From NCBI GenBank assembly GCA_031283785.1, contig JAITBC010000319.1, positions 1 through 18,676 on the forward strand: DNA of 18,676 nt, written 5' to 3'. Both the position numbers and the translations under genes were made by a program. Under the pieces are notes generated by a model. The model did no database searches. It worked only from the letters and a program-made list of their open reading frames with translations, and was not told where the DNA came from. Source of the DNA: Tannerella sp. Its GTDB lineage: Bacteria; Bacteroidota; Bacteroidia; Bacteroidales; Tannerellaceae. Shown here one piece after another: positions 8,887-16,145 of this stretch (its first letter is position 1; each line of letters begins with the position of its first letter).

Positions 8887-8919
8887 CAAAGATAGTGTAA
8901 GTAAAAGACAATGACAAAA
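8887..8919 (-). promoter_or_regulatory. Promoter of the lipoprotein-to-YqaA operon
   Basis: On the minus strand TTTTG (8919-8915) is followed after exactly 20 bp by TATCTTTG (8894-8887). This matches both halves of the Bacteroides housekeeping promoter (TTTG, 19-21 bp, TAnnTTTG). The start codon at 8861 follows 25 bp later, giving a very short leader. Gaps of 4, 4, 25, 60 and -13 bp behind it suggest that all six minus-strand genes down to 1885 can be read from here. Confidence 0.7.
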
Positions 8920-8959
8920 TAAAATTTATTTTTCCCGTGCATTTTTTTCATCACAGATA

Positions 8960-8990
8960 TTTGTAAGACCGAACTTTTTAGTTATGTTTG
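8960..8990 (+). promoter_or_regulatory. Plus-strand promoter pointing into non-coding DNA
   Basis: TTTG (8960-8963) is followed after 19 bp by TATGTTTG (8983-8990), a full match to the Bacteroides promoter pattern, running opposite to every neighbouring gene. No gene lies downstream on the plus strand before the convergent end of glsB (9142); the only ATG frame (8995) stops after ten codons. It could drive a small or antisense RNA. Confidence 0.45.
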
Positions 8991-9122
8991 TCAAATGAAA
9001 GACAGCATTATAGTTTTATCAACATAAAAGCTTATCGTAAAGTGCAAAACAGTCTGATAAAAAAACATCTGTCTTTTCCGAAAAAAATATCGGGAAGGCA
9101 CATCCAGGGGAGGGGGCTGGTG

Positions 9123-9140
9123 ACGGAGAAAACCCCCCGT
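9123..9140 (-). terminator. GC-rich hairpin just after the glsB stop codon
   Basis: On the minus strand ACGGGG-GGTTTT-CTCCGT forms a 6-bp stem (one G-T pair) with a 6-base loop, starting two bases after the glsB stop. An alternative fold pairs the G run at 9138-9133 with the C run at 9116-9112. No T run follows, so it is not a standard intrinsic terminator; it may protect the transcript end or assist termination. Confidence 0.35.
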
Positions 9141-9141
9141 T

Positions 9142-10107
9142 TCATGACACTTTTATAATCTGAATTTGGTCTATGGTAACGTCTTTGAGGAATGTTTCCA
9201 TATGGCGTTTTTTCTTTTCTTCAAGAATCTCATTTATGGATATAAGTATGCCGGTTTCTTCCACCTCTCCGAATTCCCTGTTAATGGCTGTACCGAAGGT
9301 ACGCATTTTAGGGGAAAGGCTCATGTATGCATTCACTAATGGCGGTACGTTAATGCCAAGTTTGCGGACTTCCTGATTTAAAACTTTGTAACTTTCCTTA
9401 TAATTGTTATTGTCAAACAGTTTCGCCAACTTTTTTTCGTCGAAGTTGATGACTAACGGGCTTATAGGAGTGACAAGGCTCTCTTTATCCGGGAAGTGTA
9501 ATTTAAGGAAGTAGAGTATCATGTCGCGTGCCTCCGTGTTGTATGTATTATACATGGTAACCTTTCCATAGAAATATTTTAGCGACGGGTCGATGACGGG
9601 CAGTGCGCCGAGTCCGTCCCATAAGTTGTCAAGAATGAATACGCCTTTTGAGCGTCCGAGGGTAGCCTGATAGTCGAGCGAAACGAATGAACGGCCCAGC
9701 TCTACCGTGTACGGCAGGTAATTTGTAAGAAAATTTTCAGAAAAATTGAACAGATGAGCCGTTGCCAATATCGGTTTCCCTTGTTTGTCGAACTGGACAT
9801 CGGAACCGCACAAAAAACGATAGCCTCCAAGAATTTCTTCGTCTTTCGGGTTCCAAACGATTAATTGACGGTAAGCTCCGTTCATAGTGTCAAATTCGTC
9901 GATATCGCAGGGAAGACCCGTGCCTCCTCCGTAATAACGGAACGCTATTTCGCGTAAACGGCCGATTTCCAGCATGGTTTGCGGAGAATCATGTGCGGTT
10001 ATGATATATATATCATTGTTCGATTTGTTAGTACTTCTTAATCTTTTGTCAGGAGTAAGTTCCGATTTTATGAGTTTCTTGTCGACAGGTGCGATTATGT
10101 TTTGCAT
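9142..10107 (-). CDS. glsB: Glycine N-acyltransferase, first step of glycine lipid synthesis (GlsB/OlsB-like)
   Basis: Putative N-acyltransferase (GNAT superfamily, OlsB-like) that attaches a 3-hydroxy-acyl chain to glycine, giving the lyso form of glycine lipids made by Bacteroides. The 321-residue protein has the OlsB/GlsB-like arrangement: IGRLREIAFRYYGGGTG near the N-terminus, then DIDEFD, QLIVWNPKDEEILGGYRFL (acceptor and acyl-carrier binding region), ELGRSFVSLDYQ and a C-terminal part ending in a charged region. An ORF opening on TTG at 10113 would add two residues; the ATG at 10107 leaves 7 bp after the glsA stop and is preferred. It directly follows a PlsC-like gene, the same pairing as glsA and glsB in Bacteroides thetaiotaomicron, which is the main reason for choosing glycine over ornithine as the acceptor. 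The acceptor is therefore inferred. Confidence 0.82.
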   Translation of the reverse strand: MQNIIAPVDKKLIKSELTPDKRLRSTNKSNNDIYIITAHDSPQTMLEIGRLREIAFRYYGGGTGLPCDIDEFDTMNGAYRQLIVWNPKDEEILGGYRFLCGSDVQFDKQGKPILATAHLFNFSENFLTNYLPYTVELGRSFVSLDYQATLGRSKGVFILDNLWDGLGALPVIDPSLKYFYGKVTMYNTYNTEARDMILYFLKLHFPDKESLVTPISPLVINFDEKKLAKLFDNNNYKESYKVLNQEVRKLGINVPPLVNAYMSLSPKMRTFGTAINREFGEVEETGILISINEILEEKKKRHMETFLKDVTIDQIQIIKVS

Positions 10108-10114
10108 AAACAAT

Positions 10115-10936
10115 TTATTTATCAGCGAGTTTGTATACTTCTTCTTTTATATGTTCCGCCCATTCGGATGATTTCCTGCTTGAGTCGAATGTTTGCCACG
10201 GTATCGGTTTACCGATATGTACATCAAATTTTTTATTTTTGGTTTTAAACAATTCATCCGGCAAATATAGCATTTCTAAGTTTATTTTTATGTTAAACAG
10301 TTTCCTGAAATTTGCCAAACGATAAAAAAAATTTGAATTACATCCGTCGAAATAAATGGGGATGACGTCCCGTTTGTGTTCGACAGCCTTTTGTATAAAA
10401 GACTTTTTCCATTGCAGGTCTCTGATTATACCCCTGCGTTTGCGCGAACACAGTCCCGCCGGGAATGTGATGATCTGCTTGTCGGACGAATAGGCCTCTT
10501 CGGTTTTTTTTGCAGCGTCTTTGCTTTGGGATCCGTGTTTGTTGACCGGGACGAATATGGAACGCAGATTCGGTATGGCGAGCAGCAGGTCGTTCACGAG
10601 ATACCGGACGTTTCCGTTATAATGCTTCCCTATCAGGTATGACAGACATATTCCGTCGAACCCTCCGAGCGGATGATTGGATACGAAAATATATCGTCCT
10701 TCGACCGAAGGAAGATTTTCTTTTTGTCGGATATTTAGCCTGACTTTAAAATAATCGTCTACTAAGGCTTCCATGAAATCAACGCCCTGCAGTTTCTCAT
10801 ATCTGCTCAGAATTTCGTTGATCTCGTGCTGGTGGATAATACGAATAAGATAATTTACAACAAAAGCCGGGATTTTATCGGCCTTGTTTTTTAGTTTCAT
10901 TCTTAAAATCTGTTTCACATCTATACGTGTATCCAT
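10115..10936 (-). CDS. glsA: Lyso-glycine-lipid O-acyltransferase (GlsA/OlsA-like, PlsC family)
   Basis: Putative PlsC-type acyltransferase of 273 residues that esterifies the hydroxyl of the N-acylated amino acid made by GlsB, completing the glycine lipid at the inner face of the membrane. The catalytic motif is SNHPLGGFDG (86-95): His88 and Asp94 are five residues apart (HX5D) rather than the four of standard PlsC, a spacing seen in this hemolysin/OlsA-like subgroup. The acceptor motif corresponding to FPEGTRS is FPAGLCSR (158-165), and IPIYFDG (192-198) resembles the later IPV block. It starts at 10936 and its stop lies 7 bp before glsB, so the two genes are co-transcribed. The pair is divergent from the dcw cluster, with 160 bp between. 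Confidence 0.82.
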   Translation of the reverse strand: MDTRIDVKQILRMKLKNKADKIPAFVVNYLIRIIHQHEINEILSRYEKLQGVDFMEALVDDYFKVRLNIRQKENLPSVEGRYIFVSNHPLGGFDGICLSYLIGKHYNGNVRYLVNDLLLAIPNLRSIFVPVNKHGSQSKDAAKKTEEAYSSDKQIITFPAGLCSRKRRGIIRDLQWKKSFIQKAVEHKRDVIPIYFDGCNSNFFYRLANFRKLFNIKINLEMLYLPDELFKTKNKKFDVHIGKPIPWQTFDSSRKSSEWAEHIKEEVYKLADK

Positions 10937-10959
10937 AATGCAATACTCTTTTGTGCGTG

Positions 10960-10967
10960 CAAAAATA
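10960..10967 (-). promoter_or_regulatory. Candidate -7 element for glsA-glsB; divergent spacer with the dcw cluster
   Basis: TATTTTTG on the minus strand fits TAnnTTTG and ends 23 bp before the glsA start. No TTTG element is found at the normal distance. The 160-bp spacer (10937-11096) also must carry the promoter for rsmH and the dcw genes, but I see no full consensus on the plus strand; TAATTTTA at 11040-11047, within the small hairpin GTGTAATTTTACAC, is one base off the -7 consensus. Confidence 0.35.
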
Positions 10968-11096
10968 GTAATAATATTTCAAAAACGGGGTGTTGAAAAC
11001 TTTTTTTGTGATTTATCCGTATATAAAAGGAATAATGTGTAATTTTACACGTCTAATCGGATTGTACGTCTTGTTTTAGGACATAAATAATTGATA

Positions 11097-12047
11097 ATGA
11101 CCGTAAAAGAGTTGAAGTATCATATCCCCGCGCTATTCGGGGAAAGTATAGAGGGTTTGAATATCAAACCCGAAGGGGTTTATGTGGATGCCACTTTCGG
11201 AGGGGGAGGGCATTCGCGCGGTATTTTAGCGAAATTAGGAAACGACGGCCGTCTGTATAGTTTTGATCAGGATGCTGATGCCGGGATAAACAGGATAGAT
11301 GACAGCCGTTTTACGTTTGTGCGCGGTAATTTTCGTTATTTGTCGAACTTTATGCGTTATTATAAGGAAGCTGCAATCGATGGTCTGATTGCCGATTTAG
11401 GCATGTCATCGCATCACCTTGACGATGAAACCCGCGGGTTTTCATTTCGTTTTGACGGGGTTCTGGATATGCGTATGAATAACTGCGGCGGACAGACGGC
11501 GGCAGATGTGCTGAATAAATATCCGGAGGAACGATTGGCGGAAATTTTTTATCTGTACGGGGAATTGAGAAATTCACGTAAGATTGCTTCAGCCGTTGTG
11601 AAAGCACGGGATACAGCGCCTATACGGATTACGTCGGATTTACTGAAAATTCTAATGCTTTTTTCCGGAAAGGAAAAAGAAAAGAAATTTCTGGCGCAGG
11701 TTTTTCAGTCACTCCGCATAGAGGTGAATCAGGAAATGCAGGCTTTGCGCGAGTTATTGCCGCAGTCGCTTAAATTGCTTAAACCGGATGGAAGGCTGGT
11801 CGTGATAACGTATCATTCTCTGGAAGACCGGATGGTGAAAAATTTCATGAAAACAGGTAATTTAGAAGGACTTGTTGTACAGAATGTTTACGGGAATGTT
11901 CCGTCGCCTTTGCACATGTTAAGTCGGGCAGTGCCTCCATCGAAAGCAGAAACGGACGATAATCCCCGTGCACGAAGCGCAAAGTTGCGGATTGCGGAAA
12001 AACGCCGACACGCGGGAAGTGGGGTAATGATGAAAAATATAAAATAA
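11097..12047 (+). CDS. rsmH: 16S rRNA (cytosine-1402-N4)-methyltransferase
   Basis: RsmH (formerly MraW) adds the N4-methyl group to C1402 in the ribosomal P site. The 316-residue product carries the SAM-binding loop DATFGGGGHS (31-40), DLGMSS (100-105), the family signature RGFSFRFDGVLDMRM (113-127), QVFQSLRIEVNQE and VITYHSLEDRMVK. An in-frame TTG at 11091 precedes it, but the ATG at 11097 begins the conserved protein (MTVKELKYHIPAL). It is the first gene of the dcw cluster in this window; the mraZ gene that normally precedes it is absent. A 14-bp gap leads to ftsL. Confidence 0.97.
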   Translation: MTVKELKYHIPALFGESIEGLNIKPEGVYVDATFGGGGHSRGILAKLGNDGRLYSFDQDADAGINRIDDSRFTFVRGNFRYLSNFMRYYKEAAIDGLIADLGMSSHHLDDETRGFSFRFDGVLDMRMNNCGGQTAADVLNKYPEERLAEIFYLYGELRNSRKIASAVVKARDTAPIRITSDLLKILMLFSGKEKEKKFLAQVFQSLRIEVNQEMQALRELLPQSLKLLKPDGRLVVITYHSLEDRMVKNFMKTGNLEGLVVQNVYGNVPSPLHMLSRAVPPSKAETDDNPRARSAKLRIAEKRRHAGSGVMMKNIK

Positions 12048-12061
12048 AAAAGGACTGATTT

Positions 12062-12394
12062 ATGGGAGGAACAAAAAAGAAAAAACGTATTTCGTGGATG
12101 TATATTCTCGGTGGGGGAATATTGAAAGAGGATTTTATCGTTAAGCATACGAATATGATTGTGCTTATTGTGTTTCTGCTTTTCGGTTATATCAGCAACC
12201 GTTATTCCTGTATTATGATGCTTCGTGAGATAGACCGCCTGCAAGAACAATTGAAGGATGTTCAGTTCGAAGCGTTATCCACATCGGCCCGGTTGACCGG
12301 AAATACGCGTCCGTCGCAGGTGGAGGAACTTGTAAAACGTCAAGGATTGGGACTTGAGAAAGCAAAAACGCCACCGTATAAACTTTATAAATGA
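12062..12394 (+). CDS. ftsL: FtsL-like cell division protein
   Basis: A 110-residue bitopic membrane protein: a basic cytoplasmic N-terminus (GGTKKKKR), one membrane helix (about 30-46, NMIVLIVFLLFGYISNRY) and a periplasmic segment (about 50-75) with the heptad-like pattern of a short coiled coil (LREIDRLQEQLKDVQFEALS). Sequence conservation in FtsL is weak, so the call rests on size, topology and its place between rsmH and ftsI, which is the standard order. The product would join the septal FtsQLB/FtsWI complex. The stop is followed by a 57-bp gap before ftsI. Confidence 0.82.
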   Translation: MGGTKKKKRISWMYILGGGILKEDFIVKHTNMIVLIVFLLFGYISNRYSCIMMLREIDRLQEQLKDVQFEALSTSARLTGNTRPSQVEELVKRQGLGLEKAKTPPYKLYK

Positions 12395-12451
12395 AATCAG
12401 AGGATTTTTAACGATAGTATAACGAATCATCATAATTTAAATACAGATCGG

Positions 12452-14638
12452 ATGCCGTCAAAAAAAATAATAAGAAAGATAAATGAAAAAGACGAAGATA
12501 TTTTTTTTCGTTATACTGTTATCACCGTATTGCTGGGAATTATTGCAATTGCTATACTTTTTTCGGCGTTTAAGATAGGTGTTAAGGAAAAACGGGAATG
12601 GCTTAAGGCTGCCGATAAATTAAGGAAACCGGACTTGCTTGTCAATCCCACGCGCGGGAATATATATTCGGACGATGACAGGATTATGGCGACAAGCGTC
12701 CCCCAATATTACATGTATATGGATTTTGCGGCGGAAGGCTTTGCGAGGGATTCTTTCCTTAATTCCAAATGTAATGGTGTAGATTCATTGGCTTATTATC
12801 TTTCCCGAAAGTTGAAGAACCGTACGCCTGCGGACTATAAAGTGCATCTGCTGAAAGGGCTTAAATCGAAAGGACGGCAATACCCCATATGCGAAGGACG
12901 CGTGTCGTATGCCGACTTAAAAGAGATAAGGACATTCCCGTTTCTTCGTTTTCACCGGAATCGCAGCGGGTTTTATACGAAAGAGATGATGCAACGTCAA
13001 AAACCGTTCGGCATGCTTGCCTCACGTACGATAGGGGATATATATAACGAGATTGATTCTCTCGGCGTTACGAAAGGGAAAAACGGGCTGGAACTGGAGT
13101 ACGACTCCCTGCTTCGCGGCGTGGCAGGGTTAACCTCCGTGCAGCGTATAGGCGGACGATGGACAAATGTAATGGAGATTGATCCGGAAAATGGGATGGA
13201 TATCCGTTCTACGATCAATATAAATATTCAGGATTTGGTGGAAAAGGCTCTGATGGAAAAACTCAAAGAGCTTGATGCCGACGCCGGAACGGCAGTTGTT
13301 ATGGAAGTCGGTACGGGAGAGATAAAAGCGATCACCAATATGGGAAGGGTCGGCCCCGGTCGTTTTGCCGAGACGATGAACCATGCGGTTGCCGATGTGA
13401 TGGAACCCGGTTCTACCTTTAAAATAGCATCCATGATGGTCGCTATCGAAGATGGCGTTGTAGAACCCGAAACGCCGGTTGATGTGGGTAAGGGCGTTTA
13501 TACGTATGCGAACAACAATATTACCGACCATAATGCTCATCATGGAGGTTATGGTATGATTACGGCGGAGAAATCTATCTGGTATTCGTCTAATGTAGGT
13601 ATCGCTAAAATTATCATGAAAGGATATGGAAAAAATCCTGAAAAATTTGTGGACGGCCTTCACCGGATAGGAATGGACGCAGATCTTAATGTCGGAATTC
13701 CCGGTGCGGGAAAAGCAAAATTACGTTGGCCGGGCGACAAATATTGGTCAAAGACGTCGCTCCCCTGGATGTCTTTCGGATACGAAGTGCAGATTCCACC
13801 TATTCAAACCCTTACCTTTTTCAATGCAATAGCGAATAATGGGAAAATGGTCCGGCCGATGTTCGTGAAAGATATTATGAAAAACGGCAAAGCCGTTCGA
13901 CATTTTGAACCGGAAGTCGTTATACCGAAAATATGTTCGGAACGTACGCTGAAAATCATACAGGATATGTTATATAATGTAGTAAATTACAGTGACCCTT
14001 CGCCGGAACGGCATAACGGAACAGGATGGCAAGCCCATACGGATGTGATAACGATTGCAGGGAAAACAGGTACGGCGCAGATTGCAAGCGGAGGGACATA
14101 TCGGACATCCGGTCATAACGTCTCTTTTTGCGGATACTTTCCGTACGAAGCTCCCCTTTATTCCTGTATCGTTGTTATTTCGCGCCCGCGAGCGGGAATC
14201 CCGTCGGGAGGTTTGATGTGCGGTACGGTGGTAAAAGAAATTGCCGAAAAAGTATATGCAAACTGTACGGTATTCGACATGAAAAAAGTCTCGGATGATT
14301 CGTCGAAAGTCATTTATCCGACTGTTAAGAATGGAGACTGTGAGGCGTTGAAAAATGTAATGGATGAACTTAAAATAAAGTTAAATACGACCGGGAAAGT
14401 CGACTCGAAGTACGTGACGGCCCAGAGGAATAATAAAGGGATTGCCTTGAAGGAGTTGCCTTTGATAGAAGGTCTTGTCCCGGATGTTGTCGGAATGGGG
14501 GCTAAAGATGCCGTTTATGCACTTGAAAATCGCGGATTGCAGGTTTCCCTGTCGGGAAGGGGAAATGTTGTTTCCCAATCGATAAAAAAAGGCAGCAAAG
14601 TGGCGTCTGGACAAACGGTTGTATTGACGTTAAATTGA
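12452..14638 (+). CDS. ftsI: Division-specific penicillin-binding protein (FtsI/PBP3) with C-terminal PASTA domain
   Basis: Septal peptidoglycan transpeptidase anchored in the inner membrane; target of beta-lactams. The 728-residue product has a cytoplasmic tail, one membrane helix (about 21-41), a periplasmic dimerisation/pedestal region (VNPTRGNIYSDDDRIMA at 64-80) and the transpeptidase domain. The three active-site motifs are intact: STFK with nucleophile Ser321, SSN at 379-381, and KTGT at 538-541. The last 57 residues (about 672-728: LVPDVVGMGAKDAVYALENR to VVLTLN) form one PASTA domain, usual in Firmicutes division PBPs and also found in Bacteroidota. A linker of about 60 residues separates it from the catalytic domain. 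It is followed by murE after 20 bp. Confidence 0.95.
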   Translation: MPSKKIIRKINEKDEDIFFRYTVITVLLGIIAIAILFSAFKIGVKEKREWLKAADKLRKPDLLVNPTRGNIYSDDDRIMATSVPQYYMYMDFAAEGFARDSFLNSKCNGVDSLAYYLSRKLKNRTPADYKVHLLKGLKSKGRQYPICEGRVSYADLKEIRTFPFLRFHRNRSGFYTKEMMQRQKPFGMLASRTIGDIYNEIDSLGVTKGKNGLELEYDSLLRGVAGLTSVQRIGGRWTNVMEIDPENGMDIRSTININIQDLVEKALMEKLKELDADAGTAVVMEVGTGEIKAITNMGRVGPGRFAETMNHAVADVMEPGSTFKIASMMVAIEDGVVEPETPVDVGKGVYTYANNNITDHNAHHGGYGMITAEKSIWYSSNVGIAKIIMKGYGKNPEKFVDGLHRIGMDADLNVGIPGAGKAKLRWPGDKYWSKTSLPWMSFGYEVQIPPIQTLTFFNAIANNGKMVRPMFVKDIMKNGKAVRHFEPEVVIPKICSERTLKIIQDMLYNVVNYSDPSPERHNGTGWQAHTDVITIAGKTGTAQIASGGTYRTSGHNVSFCGYFPYEAPLYSCIVVISRPRAGIPSGGLMCGTVVKEIAEKVYANCTVFDMKKVSDDSSKVIYPTVKNGDCEALKNVMDELKIKLNTTGKVDSKYVTAQRNNKGIALKELPLIEGLVPDVVGMGAKDAVYALENRGLQVSLSGRGNVVSQSIKKGSKVASGQTVVLTLN

Positions 14639-14658
14639 TAATTTAAAACAATGTATGT

Positions 14659-16113
14659 ATGAAATTATCGAAATTAATAAGTATTGCGGGTATCGGTAAG
14701 GTATTGGGAGGGAACGATCCTGAAATAACCGGGGTGCAGTCGGATTCAAGACGTGTAAAACCCGGATCGCTGTTTGTCGCAGTGAAAGGAACGGATGTCG
14801 ACGGGCACGACTATATAGCGGAAGCTGTTGAGCATGGAGCAGTCGCTGTCGTATGCGAACATGCCGTTGCCATTGCCGGTAAAGACATCGTGTTTATTGC
14901 CGTTTCCGATTCGGCGGAAGCGTTGGGATATATCGCCTCCGCATGGTATGGGAAACCGTCCTGCCGGTTGGCGCTCGTAGGCGTTACGGGTACAAACGGG
15001 AAAACGACCATCGCTACATTATTATATAGTCTGTTCCGGGAATTGGGATATAAGGCCGGATTACTTTCTACCGTATGTAACTGTATTAACGACGAAGCGA
15101 TCCCTGCGGAACATACGACGCCCGATCCGCTCACGATAAATTACCTGATGGCGAGGATGGTCGAGTCCGGTTGCGAGTATGTTTTTATGGAAGTGAGTTC
15201 GCATGCGATAAAACAGAAACGGGTAAGCGGATTGGATTTTAACGGAGGGATCTTTACAAATCTCACACGTGACCATTTGGATTATCACGGTACGGTAGAA
15301 AATTATCTGAAAACAAAGAAGAAATTTTTTGATGATTTGTCGGTATCGGCATTTGCACTGACGAATGTTGACGACAAATCAGGGTTGGTCATGTTGCAAA
15401 ATACGCCGGCGCATAAACTTACTTATTCTTTACGTACGACGGCCGACTTTAAAGCCATGATTATCGAATCCTGTATGGAGGGGATGGAAATGAATATCAA
15501 CGGACGCGACGTATATACCCGTTTTGCCGGTCGTTATAATGCATATAACCTGCTGGCTGTTTACGGTGCTGCGGTTGCGCTGGGTGAAGATCACGGAGAA
15601 ATATTGGTGGCATTGAGTACGCTTCATCCCGTATCCGGAAGATTCGAGACGATACGTTCGTCGCAAGGCTTCACGGCTATTGTCGATTATGCGCATACGC
15701 CTGATGCTTTAAAAAATGTGCTGAACGGTATTAATGAAATCCTCAACGGCAGCGGCCGCGTTATCACGGTTGTCGGAGCGGGAGGTAACCGCGATAAAGG
15801 GAAACGCCCGATGATGGCGAAAGAGGGGGCTTGTCAAAGTGACCTGCTGATACTTACGTCCGATAATCCGCGTTATGAAGAGCCGGATGATATCATCAAC
15901 GATATGGTAGCCGGACTTAACGGGAGCGACAGGGAACGGACGATTTGCATAACAGACCGCAGGCAGGCTATCAAAACAGCCGTTACGTTTGCCGGAAAAG
16001 GCGATGTGATACTCGTTGCCGGGAAGGGACATGAAGATTATCAGGAAATAAAAGGAGTGAAGTATCATTTTGACGACAGGGAAATTCTACGTGAGATATT
16101 AAATATTACGTGA
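14659..16113 (+). CDS. murE: UDP-MurNAc-L-Ala-D-Glu:meso-diaminopimelate ligase
   Basis: Cytoplasmic Mur ligase that adds the third amino acid to the peptidoglycan stem peptide. The 484-residue product shows the three-domain layout: an N-terminal UDP-binding domain, an ATPase domain with the P-loop GTNGKTT (111-117), [12 protein letters not shown] and [11 protein letters not shown], and a C-terminal domain with [12 protein letters not shown] and DNPR at 402-405. The DNPR motif marks meso-diaminopimelate rather than lysine as substrate. The extreme C-terminus is affected by a 19-bp duplication (see 16089-16122): the present end is EILNIT, whereas without the duplication the frame would run on to EILKTDK. 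The active site is not affected. Confidence 0.97.
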   Translation: MKLSKLISIAGIGKVLGGNDPEITGVQSDSRRVKPGSLFVAVKGTDVDGHDYIAEAVEHGAVAVVCEHAVAIAGKDIVFIAVSDSAEALGYIASAWYGKPSCRLALVGVTGTNGKTTIATLLYSLFRELGYKAGLLSTVCNCINDEAIPAEHTTPDPLTINYLMARMVESGCEYVFMEVSSHAIKQKRVSGLDFNGGIFTNLTRDHLDYHGTVENYLKTKKKFFDDLSVSAFALTNVDDKSGLVMLQNTPAHKLTYSLRTTADFKAMIIESCMEGMEMNINGRDVYTRFAGRYNAYNLLAVYGAAVALGEDHGEILVALSTLHPVSGRFETIRSSQGFTAIVDYAHTPDALKNVLNGINEILNGSGRVITVVGAGGNRDKGKRPMMAKEGACQSDLLILTSDNPRYEEPDDIINDMVAGLNGSDRERTICITDRRQAIKTAVTFAGKGDVILVAGKGHEDYQEIKGVKYHFDDREILREILNIT

Positions 16114-16122
16114 GATATTAAA
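16089..16122 (+). repeat. 19-bp tandem duplication across the murE stop codon
   Basis: ACGTGAGATATTAAA occurs at 16089-16103 and again at 16108-16122, a perfect 15-bp repeat with a period of 19 bp. The second copy supplies the current murE stop (TGA, 16111-16113). Removing one 19-bp unit restores an open frame ending ACG GAT AAA TAA, with its stop at 16131-16133 in present coordinates. The second copy lies in the murE-mraY spacer. Confidence 0.85.
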
Positions 16123-16145
16123 AACGGATAAATAATAGTTGAGTT

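Noticed and set aside
8861..8954. Longer start for the lipoprotein gene (ATG at 8954)
   Set aside because: The added 31 residues would run through the promoter and bury the signal peptide; the ATG at 8861 gives a proper lipobox.
9123..9140. Standard intrinsic terminator after glsB
   Set aside because: The stem is good but no T run follows on the minus strand, so it is listed only as a low-confidence hairpin.
11010..11018. DnaA-box-like TTATCCGTA near the dcw promoter region
   Set aside because: A single imperfect match with no cluster of boxes, AT-rich unwinding element or dnaA nearby; not evidence of an origin.
12395..12451. Tiny ATG frame between ftsL and ftsI
   Set aside because: Only six codons overlapping the ftsL stop, with no coding features.
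13130..13663. 177-codon minus-strand open frame
   Set aside because: Antisense to the ftsI transpeptidase domain, with histidine- and arginine-rich composition typical of shadow frames.
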